Counted from the first letter of the stretch, positions 27,477 through 36,658 are shown. The stretch is 64,000 nucleotides of DNA from Parablautia muri (GCF_009917485.1 NZ_QZDT01000008.1:1-64000); one strand, 5' to 3'. Notes: generated from the sequence alone by a model not told the origin. A program made the numbers and translations.

Positions 27477-27494
27477 TCTTAATCTCCTTATTCT

Positions 27495-27507
27495 AAAATC
27501 GTTTACT
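27495..27507 (-). promoter_or_regulatory. LacI-type operator-like site in the leader
   Basis: AGTAAACGATTTT on the minus strand, about 20 nt before the ATG of the first glycosidase. It shares GTAAACGATT with the promoter-proximal site 116 nt upstream. Two sites this far apart could support looping by a LacI-family tetramer, or it could be a roadblock site. Confidence 0.5.
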
Positions 27508-27622
27508 CTTTTTGGCACAAATTTATTACAATTATAGCCCTTATTTTAAGCTATAATAAACATATATTTTAATTAATTTTATATTTTTTTGTATATTTTG
27601 TCCTATTCTTCTGTTGCCATTT

Positions 27623-27636
27623 TGCAATCGTTTACA
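27623..27636 (-). promoter_or_regulatory. LacI/CcpA-type operator at the transcription start
   Basis: TGTAAACGATTGCA matches the catabolite-responsive element consensus TGWNANCGNTNWCA at all but one position and has the central CG of LacI-family operators. It sits right after the -10 box, over the expected start, a typical repressor position. Confidence 0.65.
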
Positions 27637-27642
27637 TTTCAT

Positions 27643-27671
27643 AGTATAATATCTTTTCCTTTCTATGTCAA
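27643..27671 (-). promoter_or_regulatory. Near-consensus sigma-A promoter of the galactoside operon
   Basis: TTGACA (27666-27671), 17-nt spacer, TATACT (27643-27648) on the minus strand. It begins 15 nt after the stop of the LacI gene at 27686, so the operon is controlled separately from its neighbour. The leader to ATG 27476 is about 160 nt. Confidence 0.8.
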
Positions 27672-27685
27672 CAGGCTGCGCAAAA

Positions 27686-28705
27686 TTATTTGCAGGATTC
27701 TCTTTCTTCAATCAGCACCGGCAGTTCATCCCAATCCTGACATTCTTTTCCATCCATCATCCCAAGCACCATATCTATAATACGTCTGCCCAGCAGACAA
27801 TAATCGTTCCCCACCGAAGTCAGCTCCGGTTCCATAATCTCTGCAATATATGTATTGTCAAAACTTGCCACCGAAATATCCTTGCCGATTTCCAGACCTT
27901 TTTCCTTTATGGCATGCACAACGCCCACTGCCACTAAGTCGCTCACTGCAATCACCGCCGTAGGCAGCGGGTCCTTCTTTAAAATCTCCCGCATAGCCAG
28001 ATAGCCACCCTGCTCATTGTAGGCGCCGCTTTCCGCTATATAATAATTGCCATATTCAATTCCCTGCCTCTTTAACATCTCCTGGTAACACTTTCTCTTT
28101 TCCCAGGTTGAGCGGACATTTTCTCTCCCTCCGGCTAACGCAATCCTTTTATGCCCCAGTCCTAAAAGATATTCCATAAGCTTTCTCATGCAGCGCTCAT
28201 TGTTCACCTGTACACACCTGCTCTGGGTTCCATTCACCTGCGCGGAAGTGACAACCGGAACTCTCCTTGAAACTTCCTCTATCTTTTTCACAAACTCAGC
28301 ATTGTTATCCATTCTGTCCACACTGCCGCCAATGTGGACAATTGCGCATACACGCTGGGCCAGCAGCATATCGTAACAGCGCCGCTCTAAACTTTCCGAA
28401 TCCAGGAAATTATAAAGCAGAAGCGAAAATCCCTTTTCATTGGCATACATTTCACATTCCACAAAAATATTGGCATAAAAGGGATTCCGCACATCCGATA
28501 CCAGAACGCCTATCACATTGCTGCGGGCGGTACTTAGATTTTTCGCCACAATATTGGGCTGATAATCCAGTTCCCGCACTGCCGCCTCCACCTTCCTGCG
28601 GGTATTCTCCCGTACCTTCCCCGTCCCATTAAGCACCCTGGACACGGTGGCCGTTGAGACGCCGGCTTTTCTGGCAATATCAATAATCGTTATTTCCTGT
28701 TTCAT
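27686..28705 (-). CDS. LacI-family transcriptional regulator
   Basis: A 339-residue repressor. The N-terminal helix-turn-helix and hinge (TIIDIARKAGVSTATVSRVL, then ELDYQPNIVAKNLS) are followed by a periplasmic-binding-protein-like sensor (VIGVLVSDVRNPFYA, ALAGGRENVRSTWEKRK, SVASFDNTYIAEIMEP). ATG 28705 is chosen because GGAGGG lies 7 nt upstream, inside repeat B4. It is immediately upstream of the promoter with GTAAACGAT sites and is the natural candidate to bind them. Confidence 0.92.
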   Translation of the reverse strand: MKQEITIIDIARKAGVSTATVSRVLNGTGKVRENTRRKVEAAVRELDYQPNIVAKNLSTARSNVIGVLVSDVRNPFYANIFVECEMYANEKGFSLLLYNFLDSESLERRCYDMLLAQRVCAIVHIGGSVDRMDNNAEFVKKIEEVSRRVPVVTSAQVNGTQSRCVQVNNERCMRKLMEYLLGLGHKRIALAGGRENVRSTWEKRKCYQEMLKRQGIEYGNYYIAESGAYNEQGGYLAMREILKKDPLPTAVIAVSDLVAVGVVHAIKEKGLEIGKDISVASFDNTYIAEIMEPELTSVGNDYCLLGRRIIDMVLGMMDGKECQDWDELPVLIEERESCK

Positions 28706-28710
28706 CCTAA

Positions 28711-28750
28711 TACCCTCCCCATATCGCAAGCTTTGCTTGCGGTACTGCGC
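28711..28750 (-). repeat. Two-hairpin leader repeat, family B copy 4 (partial)
   Basis: On the minus strand hairpin 2 is CCGCAAGC-AAA-GCTTGCGA, followed by TATGGGGAGGGTATTAGG and ATG. Hairpin 1 is not recognisable beyond about 28750, so the copy is truncated or diverged. It separates two LacI-family genes and gives the second its ribosome site. Confidence 0.75.
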
Positions 28751-28783
28751 ACAGCAGACAAAGCTTGTTATTCCAAAATCCTT

Positions 28784-29818
28784 TCATCCTTCCCGGGCAG
28801 CAGCGGAATCCCTGATTACAAACACAGACTCCACATAGGAAAGAGATTCCGGTTTTCTCACCCCTGCGGCATCCAACGCCGTATAAATCAGCTTCTGCGC
28901 AAATTTGGCATAATGGCACCCAACCGTTGTAAGGGCAGGCTTCGTGGTTTCTGAAATATATGTGTTGTCAAAGCAGACCATAGACATATCCTCCGGAATC
29001 TTAAGCCCTTTTTCCCGAACCGCTTTCATGGCGCCCACCGCCGTCATTTCATTGATCATAATGATTGCGCTGGGTATCCTTTTCCCCTCTAAAAGTTTCC
29101 TGGTACAATGGTAGCCGCTCTCTTTATCGTACCCTCCTTCCATCACATATTCTTCTCTGAAAGGAAGTCCGCGTTTTAGCATGGTCTCCCGGTATTGCTC
29201 TCTCTTTTCGTAGGTGGAGCGTACTTCCTTCTGACCTCCCACAAAGGCAATCTCCCGATGGCCCAAATCAATCAGATATTCCAATAAGGTACGCATGGCC
29301 CTGGCCTCGTCCGTTCTCACACTGTAACAATTGTCACAAAAGGCATAACCCGCTGTGACAATCGGTATCCGGGCCGCTATATCTTTTATACATTGAAGAT
29401 AGGTCTCGCTCACCTGCTGCCGGTCAGAACTGCCTCCTATCTGAATCACCGCGTCTACCTTCTGGTTCGCCAGCCTCCTAAAATGCCCTATCTCCATCTC
29501 CTGCACTTCCAGACTGTCACAGGAAAAAATCGTATACCCGTTTAAATTGGCAATCTTTTCGCACTCTATCAGCAGATGGGAAAAAAAAGGATTCCTAAGA
29601 TCCGCCGCTATCACGCCCAAAGTCTTCGTGCAGGTCTTTCGCAGTCCCGTAGCCAGCGCATCGGGCACATAATTGTATTTCTTTAAAAGCGCTTCTATCT
29701 CCTGCCGCTTTTTCGCGCTGACATTTTTATGTCCGTTATAAACCCGCGATACTGTGGAGGCCGAAACGCCTGTCTCTCTTGCAATGTCATATATCGTAAT
29801 TTTCCCTTTTTCCCCCAT
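28784..29818 (-). CDS. LacI-family transcriptional regulator
   Basis: A 344-residue paralogue of the next gene. The helix-turn-helix is TIYDIARETGVSASTVSRVY and the sensor domain includes LGVIAADLRNPFFSHL, EIAFVGGQKEVRSTYEKR and MVCFDNTYISETTKPA. The two sensor domains match closely in layout, which suggests duplication and related ligands. ATG 29818 is chosen because GGGGGATTTAT lies before it, at the end of repeat C1. A TGTAGACGATGA sequence at 29913-29924 might be an autoregulatory site. Confidence 0.92.
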   Translation of the reverse strand: MGEKGKITIYDIARETGVSASTVSRVYNGHKNVSAKKRQEIEALLKKYNYVPDALATGLRKTCTKTLGVIAADLRNPFFSHLLIECEKIANLNGYTIFSCDSLEVQEMEIGHFRRLANQKVDAVIQIGGSSDRQQVSETYLQCIKDIAARIPIVTAGYAFCDNCYSVRTDEARAMRTLLEYLIDLGHREIAFVGGQKEVRSTYEKREQYRETMLKRGLPFREEYVMEGGYDKESGYHCTRKLLEGKRIPSAIIMINEMTAVGAMKAVREKGLKIPEDMSMVCFDNTYISETTKPALTTVGCHYAKFAQKLIYTALDAAGVRKPESLSYVESVFVIRDSAAAREG

Positions 29819-29828
29819 ATAAATCCCC

Positions 29829-29899
29829 CATGCTGCCAGTTCTTGCAAATTTGGGCGTCAGCACAAATTTGTCTGTGAAAAATTTATTTTTCACAGTAT
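29829..29899 (-). repeat. CAAATTTG leader repeat, family C copy 1
   Basis: On the minus strand: hairpin CTGTGAAAAAT/ATTTTTCACAG, then CAAATTTG, 10 nt, CAAATTTG, then a tail CTGGCAGCATGGGGGATTT leading to ATG 29818. The 71 bp are almost identical to 47507-47578 in front of an unrelated gene. Confidence 0.85.
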
Positions 29900-30149
29900 G
29901 ACCACCTTCTTCTCATCGTCTACAAATCCGGCTATCAGAAAATATGCCGACAAGCACTATCTCTGCTGACACAGATAAACTTTTGCTCCGTATGGATTAC
30001 ACTTATTCGTATCCCCAATCAATCCTGTCTTGTCAACATAAATTTCAAAGTGAATCGACTCCCAAAAGCCTTTATCTCCAGGATTTAGATAAATTCCCAT
30101 AGTCCTTCCTCCATAAACCTATTATATGGGAAAAATAACGGATTAACAA
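29900..30149. other. Intergenic region around a gene remnant
   Basis: Part of the 656-bp gap 29819-30474. Apart from repeat C1, the AAA-ATPase remnant and the gltBD terminator I see no genes. 30190-30474 holds nothing I can identify. Confidence 0.4.
29957..30100 (-). pseudogene. AAA-ATPase-like (DUF1703-associated) gene, 5' remnant
   Basis: ATG 30100 follows GGAGGAAGGACT and opens 47 codons: MGIYLNPGDKGFWESIHFEI, then YVDKTGLIGDTNKC, then a stop. This is the recognisable start of the AAA-ATPase-like/PD-(D/E)XK proteins common in Lachnospiraceae, normally 500 or more residues and continuing into a P-loop region with SRPRRFGKS. Here the frame is lost after residue 35 and no P-loop follows. A residual gene start with an intact ribosome site is all that remains. 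Confidence 0.65.
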
Positions 30150-30188
30150 GAAAAACCCTGCGATTGTTAAAGTAACCGCAGGGTTTTA
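30150..30188 (-). terminator. Intrinsic terminator downstream of gltBD
   Basis: AACCCTGCGGTT pairs with AATCGCAGGGTT around a TAACTT-like loop, followed on the minus strand by TTTTTCTTG. On the plus strand TTTTATG follows, so it may work both ways. It lies 287 nt beyond the gltD stop and is near-identical in design to 16955-16993. Confidence 0.72.
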
Positions 30189-30474
30189 TGATTTATTTTT
30201 GTAATATGCTCTCCAATTCCCCAATTGCATAAAGAGGTAAATTAATTAAATTTTTTCTTTTTTATAATCGGTCATCGCTGTGCGGAAGGATATCATTATG
30301 CCATGCATTTACAAAAATTACAACGAAAATCAGATGTATATTTCGCTTTTTACAGCGTATATCAGATGTCCTTCTTCAAAAGTCAACACCCTCTGCAGAA
30401 GGCGGGACATCAATCTTCAACGAAATATTTTACATCGCATTATTGCCGTATAAATCAATCGCCGTCTCGCTCCC

Positions 30475-31965
30475 TTACTGTACCATAAGATTCGTATATC
30501 CCATCAAGCTCTCATCCACAGCCTTAGCCGCCTCCCGGCCTTCCCTGATCGCCCATACCACCAACGACTGGCCTCTGTGCATATCCCCGGCGGTAAAGAC
30601 ATTCTTAACGGAAGTCTCATACCTGCCCGGCGCCGTATTTACATTGGTGCGCTGGTCAAGGTCCACCTTAAAGGCGTCCGTCACATACTTCTGACTTCCC
30701 AAAAAGCCAGCCGCAATCAGCACGATCTCCGCCGGAAGAATCTTTTCCGACCCGGCCACCTCCTTACTGCTCATCCGCCCCGTATCTTCCTTCTCCCATG
30801 AGAGCTTTACAATTTTTACCCCCTTCAAATTTCCGTTTTTATCCTTCACAAATTCTTTCACCGTGGATTCATAAATCCTGGGGTCCTGGCCAAATACCGC
30901 AATTGCCTCCTCCTGGCCGTAGTCGGTCTTTAAGACCTTGGGCCAGAGGGGCCATGGATTATCCTGGGCTCTTTCCTCCGGCGCCTTCGGCATCATTTCA
31001 ATCTGAGTGACGGATTTGCAGCCATGACGGATGCTGGTTCCCACGCAGTCATTTCCTGTGTCACCGCCGCCTATGATCACCACGTTTTTATCCTTTGTAT
31101 TGATAAATTTCCCATCCTGAAAGTTTGAATCTAAAAGGCTTTTGGTGTTTACCTTCAAAAAATCCACCGCAAAATAAATCCCCTTTGCATCTCTTCCCGG
31201 TGCGTTTATATCACGGGGGTTGGAGGCGCCGCAGGCAAGCACTACTCTGTCATAATCCTTCAAAAGCTTTTCAGCCTTTACATCCTTTCCCACATCCGCG
31301 CCGCTTAAAAAGGTGACGCCTTCCGCCTCCATCACCTTCACCTTGCGCTCTACGATATGCTTTTCCAGCTTCATATTCGGAATGCCGTACATTAATAGCC
31401 CTCCAATCCTGTCTGAGCGCTCAAACACCGTGACGCTGTGGCCTCTTTTGTTGAGCTGGTCGGCCACCGCAAGGCCGCTGGGGCCGCTGCCCACCACCGC
31501 AACAGTTTTACCAGTTCTGACCTTAGGAGGCTTAGGGTCCGCATATCCTTCCAGATAAGCATTTTCAATAATGGCATATTCATTTTCTTTTGTGGCTACG
31601 CTTTCTCCGTTCAGGCCGCAGGTACAAGCCGCCTCGCACAGGGCCGGGCACACCCGGGATGTAAATTCAGGGAAACTGTTCGTCTTTACAAGGCGGTTAT
31701 AGGCCTGTTTCCAATTGCCCATATATACAAGGTCGTTCCACTCAGGCACCAGATTGTGCAGCGGGCAGCCGCTGGCCATGCCGCCCACATTCATACCTGA
31801 CTGGCAGAAGGGAACCCCGCATTCCATACACCGCGCCCCCTGAAGCTGCTGCCTTTCCATGGAAAGATGCTCATGAAATTCATTAAAATTTTTAATTCTC
31901 TCTTTAGGCGCAACGTCCTTTGATACTTCTCTTTTATATTCCATAAATCCTGTTGGCTTTCCCAT
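30475..31965 (-). CDS. gltD: Glutamate synthase (NADPH), small subunit
   Basis: A 496-residue FAD and iron-sulfur subunit that passes electrons from NADPH to GltB. The N-terminal cysteines (CMECGVPFC, CPLHN, CPALCEAACTCGLN) ligate two 4Fe-4S clusters. The FAD motif GSGPSGLAVADQL and the NADPH motif GGGDTGNDCVGTSI are present. I chose ATG 31965 (MGKPTGFMEYKRE), 4 nt after the gltB stop, with AGGTGAG as ribosome site inside the end of gltB. Length and motif order match intact GltD. Confidence 0.96.
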   Translation of the reverse strand: MGKPTGFMEYKREVSKDVAPKERIKNFNEFHEHLSMERQQLQGARCMECGVPFCQSGMNVGGMASGCPLHNLVPEWNDLVYMGNWKQAYNRLVKTNSFPEFTSRVCPALCEAACTCGLNGESVATKENEYAIIENAYLEGYADPKPPKVRTGKTVAVVGSGPSGLAVADQLNKRGHSVTVFERSDRIGGLLMYGIPNMKLEKHIVERKVKVMEAEGVTFLSGADVGKDVKAEKLLKDYDRVVLACGASNPRDINAPGRDAKGIYFAVDFLKVNTKSLLDSNFQDGKFINTKDKNVVIIGGGDTGNDCVGTSIRHGCKSVTQIEMMPKAPEERAQDNPWPLWPKVLKTDYGQEEAIAVFGQDPRIYESTVKEFVKDKNGNLKGVKIVKLSWEKEDTGRMSSKEVAGSEKILPAEIVLIAAGFLGSQKYVTDAFKVDLDQRTNVNTAPGRYETSVKNVFTAGDMHRGQSLVVWAIREGREAAKAVDESLMGYTNLMVQ

Positions 31966-31969
31966 AATC

Positions 31970-34900
31970 TCACCTGGCCTCCTTCGCCGCATAAAAAGCT
32001 TCAATCTGCGCCTGTTCCGCGCTGAGTCCCTTTTCCTCCATCTGTACAATGGCCGTAAGCATTTTCTCATAGTCATAAGGGATAATCTTTTTAAATTTGG
32101 GCAGATAATCTTTAAAGTTATTGAGCACCATCTTCCCTTTTTCGGAATTGGTCAGCGCCACATGTTCCTTAATCATTTCCTTCAGTTCAATCACATCATA
32201 TTTAGAGGTTACTTCATAGGAAGATACCATTTCCTTATTAAGGCGGATATAAAGGTCGTTATCCTCATCCAGCACATAAGCGATTCCGCCGCTCATGCCT
32301 GCCGCAAAATTTTTACCGGTTCTTCCAAGCACCACCACCCGTCCGCCGGTCATGTACTCACAGCCATGGTCGCCTACGCCCTCCACAACCGCAACGGCGC
32401 CTGAGTTACGCACACAGAAACGCTCCCCGGCCACACCGTTTATAAAGGCTTTGCCGCTGGTTGCTCCATACAAAGCAACGTTGCCTATGATAATATTGTT
32501 TTCCGCCAAAAAGCGGCTCCCTCTTGGCGGATAAACCACCAGCTTACCGCCGGAAAGTCCTTTTCCAAAATAATCGTTGCTCTCTCCTACAAGCTCAAGG
32601 GTAAGACCTCTAGGTATAAAGGCTCCAAAGCTCTGACCTCCCGCACCACGGCAGAGTACATGATAAGTATCCTCATCAAGCTCATCTCCCAGGTTTTTCG
32701 TGATTTCCGAACCCAAAATCGTTCCGAAGGCTCTGTCTGTATTTTTTACCTCCACCTCTATGCTGCGTTTGCTGCCTTCATTCATGGACTTGCGCAGCTG
32801 CTTTAAGAGCACCTTTTCATCCATGGTAGTTTCCAGCTTAAAGTCATAAACCTGCTTCGGGTCAAAGGTTACTTTTTCCCTGCCCCCTGCGTAAGGATTG
32901 GCAAGTATAAGACTTAAGTCAATCTGTTTTTGACTTTCGCTTAAGCCTTCTTTTACTTTTAACAGTTCCGTATGCCCTACCAGCTCATCCACCGTGCGCA
33001 CGCCCAGCTTTGCCATGTACTCCCGAAGTTCCTGGGCAATAAACCGCATGAAGTTCATCACATATTCCGGTTTTCCTTTAAAGTTTTTGCGCAGCCTTGG
33101 ATTTTGGGTGGCCACGCCTACAGGGCAGGTGTCCAGATTGCACACCCGCATCATTACACAGCCCATGGTCACAAGAGGTGCCGTTGCGAAGCCAAATTCC
33201 TCCGCTCCCAGGATTGCCGCAATGGCAACATCCCGGCCACTCATCAGCTTTCCATCCGTTTCAATTCTCACTTTATTCCGAAGACCGTTCATGATCAACG
33301 TCTGGTGTGTTTCCGAAAGCCCCAGCTCCCATGGAAGTCCTGCATTATGGATGGAATTTCTGGGGGCGGCTCCTGTACCGCCGTCATAGCCGGACACTAA
33401 AATCACCTGGGCCCCTGCCTTGGCAACCCCGGCCGCCACAGTGCCCACCCCTGCCTCGGAAACCAGTTTCACGCTGATTCTTGCGGCCTTGTTTGCATTT
33501 TTCAAATCATAAATCAGCTCCGCCAAATCCTCGATAGAATAAATGTCATGGTGGGGCGGAGGCGAAATCAATCCCACACCCGGTGTAGAATGTCTGGTCT
33601 TGGCAATCCATGGATAAACCTTACCGCCGGGAAGATGCCCTCCCTCGCCGGGCTTTGCCCCCTGCGCCATCTTAATCTGTATCTCGTCTGCGCTTACCAG
33701 ATATCTGCTGGTAACCCCAAACCGCCCTGAAGCCACCTGCTTAATGGCCGAGCACCTGTTCACACCGTCAGGCCCCACGGAAAGTCTGTCCAAATCCTCT
33801 CCCCCTTCCCCTGAGTTGGAGCGTCCATGGAGACGGTTCATTGCAATCGCCATGGTCTCATGGGCCTCTTTTGAAATAGAACCGTAGGACATGGCGCCTG
33901 TTTTAAATCTTGTGACAATGCGGTCCACACTCTCCACTTCCTCAATGGGGACACCCTTTTTCGGGTAGTTAAAATCCATAAGGCCCCGGAGATTTTTAAT
34001 GGAATTTTCATCATTTACCAGAGCCGTGTACTGCTGAAACATCTGATAGTCCCCGCGCTTAGTGGACTCCTGCAAAAGGTGGATGGTGGCCGGATTATAA
34101 AGATGTTCATCCGCTCCGCTTCTCATTTTGTGGTGTCCAAGGCTGTCTAAGGTCAAGTCATTTGCAAGCCCTAAAGGATCAAAGGCCTGTGAGTGAAGGG
34201 CGTCCACCTGCTTTTCGATATCCTTAATCGTGATACCGCCCACACGGCATACCGTATGAGGAAAATACTTGTCTATTACTTCTTTATCAATGCCAATGGC
34301 CTCAAAAATCTGAGAACCCTCATATGACTGAATGGTACTGATCCCCATTTTAGAGGCAATCTTTACAATACCATGCAAAACCGCATTGTTGTAATCCTCC
34401 ACCGCCGCGTAATAATCTTTATCCAGCATATGATTGTCAATCAGTTCCTTGATGGATTCCAAAGCCAGATAAGGGTTGATGGCGCAAGCGCCATACCCAA
34501 GCAGCGTTGCAAAGTGATGCACCTCCCTGGGTTCTCCCGACTCTAAAATAAGAGCCACGCTGGTCTTTTTCTTCGTCACCACCAGATGCTGGTTCAGTGC
34601 GGAAACCGCCAACAAAGAAGGGATTGCCACATGATTTTCATCCACTCCTCTGTCAGAAAGGATGATAATATTGGCTCCGTCCCTGTAGGCTCTGTCCACC
34701 TCCACAAACAGTCTCGCAATGGCCCGCTCCAGGCTGGTGTTTTTATAATAGGTAATAGGAATTACCTCCACCTTAAAGCCATCCTTTTTCATACTTTTTA
34801 TTTTCATAAGATCCGTGTTGGTCAAAATCGGATTGTTCACACGGAGCATATTGCAGTTTTTGGGGATCTCCTCCAAAATATTCCCGTCTGTTCCCACATA

Positions 34901-36520
34901 AATGGTTGTGGAGGTTACAACCTCCTCCCTGATAGCGTCAATGGGCGGATTGGTCACTTGGGCAAACAGCTGCTTAAAATAATGAAACAGAGGATGATAG
35001 GTCTTGCTCAGCACCGGTAGGGGCGTGTCAACCCCCATAGCCGCAATGGCTTCGCCGCCGCATTTTGCCATGGGAAGAATGCTGTTTTTCAGCTCCTCAT
35101 AAGCGTACCCAAAGGCCTTCTGCATGCGCTGTCTTTCTTCATCCGTAAACTCCGGTACACGCTCGTTGGGGATTTTAAGCTCATGCAGATGGACCAGATT
35201 GCTGTCAAGCCACTCTCCATAAGGCGCTTTGGAGGCATAGGTTTCTTTTAGCTCATCATCATCTATCACCTTTCCCCCGGCAGTATCAATCAGCAGCATC
35301 TTGCCCGGGCGCAGTCTTTCTTTTACCAGAATCTTATCAGGCGCAATGTCCAAAACCCCAACCTCTGAGGAGAGAATCAGCTGGTCATCATCTGTGATCA
35401 AATAACGGGAAGGACGCAGACCGTTTCTATCTAACACTGCTCCCATCACATCCCCATCGCTAAACAGTATGGACGCCGGCCCGTCCCATGGCTCCATCAT
35501 GGTTGCATAATATTGATAAAAATCTTTTTTCTGCTGGGACATGGTCTTGTTGTTGGCCCAGGGCTCCGGTATGGTTATCATCACCGCAAGAGGCAGCTCC
35601 ATGCCGCTCATGACCAAAAATTCCAGTGTGTTGTCCAGCATGGCTGAATCTGAACCGGATGCATTTACCACCGGAAGTACCTTGTGGAGCAGTCCGTGCA
35701 AATGCTCTGACTCCATATTTTCCTCCCGGGCAAGCATCTTATCCACATTTCCCCTGATGGTATTGATCTCACCGTTATGTACGATAAAGCGATTCGGATG
35801 GGCGCGCTCCCAACTTGGATTTGTGTTAGTAGAAAAACGGGAATGTACCATAGCAATGGCGGATTCATAATCCTTATCCTGCAAATCTCCAAAGAAGGTG
35901 CGCAGCTGGCCTACCAGGAACATGCCTTTGTACACGATTGTTCTGCTGGAGAGGGATACCACATAGGTGTTGTCTGAAGATTGCTCGAATACGCGCCTTA
36001 CCACGTACAAAAGACGGTCAAAGGCAACTCCCTTTTCCACCTGGGCCGGCTTCTTTACGAAGGCCTGCATAATATGAGGCATACACTCAACCGCCTTGTG
36101 CCCCAATACGGAAGGATCGGTGGGCACCTCCCGCCAGCCTAAGAAGGTAAGGCCTTCCTTTTCCACAATAATTTCAAACATTTTTCTTGCCTGGTTTTTC
36201 TGCAGTTCATCCTGAGGGAAGAAGAACATACCCACGCCGTATTCCCGTTCCTCGCCGATTGCTATATTAAGAGGTTTGGTTACTTTTTTGAAAAATTTAT
36301 GAGGGATTTGTGTTAAAATGCCCACGCCGTCACCTGTTTTTCCTTCCGCGTCCTTACCGGCGCGGTGCTCTAAATTCTCCACAATTTTAAGAGCATTCTC
36401 CACGGTTTCTCTGCTTTTGATTCCCTTGATGTTAACACAGGCGCCGATTCCGCAATTGTCGTGTTCAAACTCGGGGCGGTGCAGGGGGGCTTTGGGGGCA
36501 GTACTTTTTGCTTCAAACAT
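31970..36520 (-). CDS. gltB: Glutamate synthase (NADPH), large subunit
   Basis: A 1516-residue enzyme forming two glutamates from glutamine and 2-oxoglutarate. A short propeptide precedes the amidotransferase nucleophile Cys23 (HDNCGIG). The central domain and the FMN domain follow (GEGGEDLDRLS, KPGEGGHLPGGKV, SGYDGGTGAAPR). The 3Fe-4S cysteines are in CVMMRVCNLDTCPVG, and the C-terminal GXGXG beta-helix is present (FGAFIPRGLTLELVG, MTGGRVVVLG). ATG 36520 follows AAGGAGAGTCATT. A terminator-like hairpin lies in its leader. Confidence 0.97.
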   Translation of the reverse strand: MFEAKSTAPKAPLHRPEFEHDNCGIGACVNIKGIKSRETVENALKIVENLEHRAGKDAEGKTGDGVGILTQIPHKFFKKVTKPLNIAIGEEREYGVGMFFFPQDELQKNQARKMFEIIVEKEGLTFLGWREVPTDPSVLGHKAVECMPHIMQAFVKKPAQVEKGVAFDRLLYVVRRVFEQSSDNTYVVSLSSRTIVYKGMFLVGQLRTFFGDLQDKDYESAIAMVHSRFSTNTNPSWERAHPNRFIVHNGEINTIRGNVDKMLAREENMESEHLHGLLHKVLPVVNASGSDSAMLDNTLEFLVMSGMELPLAVMITIPEPWANNKTMSQQKKDFYQYYATMMEPWDGPASILFSDGDVMGAVLDRNGLRPSRYLITDDDQLILSSEVGVLDIAPDKILVKERLRPGKMLLIDTAGGKVIDDDELKETYASKAPYGEWLDSNLVHLHELKIPNERVPEFTDEERQRMQKAFGYAYEELKNSILPMAKCGGEAIAAMGVDTPLPVLSKTYHPLFHYFKQLFAQVTNPPIDAIREEVVTSTTIYVGTDGNILEEIPKNCNMLRVNNPILTNTDLMKIKSMKKDGFKVEVIPITYYKNTSLERAIARLFVEVDRAYRDGANIIILSDRGVDENHVAIPSLLAVSALNQHLVVTKKKTSVALILESGEPREVHHFATLLGYGACAINPYLALESIKELIDNHMLDKDYYAAVEDYNNAVLHGIVKIASKMGISTIQSYEGSQIFEAIGIDKEVIDKYFPHTVCRVGGITIKDIEKQVDALHSQAFDPLGLANDLTLDSLGHHKMRSGADEHLYNPATIHLLQESTKRGDYQMFQQYTALVNDENSIKNLRGLMDFNYPKKGVPIEEVESVDRIVTRFKTGAMSYGSISKEAHETMAIAMNRLHGRSNSGEGGEDLDRLSVGPDGVNRCSAIKQVASGRFGVTSRYLVSADEIQIKMAQGAKPGEGGHLPGGKVYPWIAKTRHSTPGVGLISPPPHHDIYSIEDLAELIYDLKNANKAARISVKLVSEAGVGTVAAGVAKAGAQVILVSGYDGGTGAAPRNSIHNAGLPWELGLSETHQTLIMNGLRNKVRIETDGKLMSGRDVAIAAILGAEEFGFATAPLVTMGCVMMRVCNLDTCPVGVATQNPRLRKNFKGKPEYVMNFMRFIAQELREYMAKLGVRTVDELVGHTELLKVKEGLSESQKQIDLSLILANPYAGGREKVTFDPKQVYDFKLETTMDEKVLLKQLRKSMNEGSKRSIEVEVKNTDRAFGTILGSEITKNLGDELDEDTYHVLCRGAGGQSFGAFIPRGLTLELVGESNDYFGKGLSGGKLVVYPPRGSRFLAENNIIIGNVALYGATSGKAFINGVAGERFCVRNSGAVAVVEGVGDHGCEYMTGGRVVVLGRTGKNFAAGMSGGIAYVLDEDNDLYIRLNKEMVSSYEVTSKYDVIELKEMIKEHVALTNSEKGKMVLNNFKDYLPKFKKIIPYDYEKMLTAIVQMEEKGLSAEQAQIEAFYAAKEAR

Positions 36521-36658
36521 AATGACTCTCCTTCCTTTTATGGTTTTGTTTCCATATAATTGCATGCATCGCTGCACGGCAAACAATGCGCGATACATGA
36601 TCCACAGCCAAATCTTCTTCTGAATGCAGCAAACAAAATAGCAGTGAATTTTAACCAT

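Noticed and set aside
18486-30295. Shared GAAGGATATCATTAT at about 18486 and 30285
   Set aside because: A single 15-base match between distant positions is expected by chance in a window this size.
30303-30488. Plus-strand open frame near the end of gltD
   Set aside because: It has no ribosome site, overlaps gltD, and its translation matches nothing I recognise.
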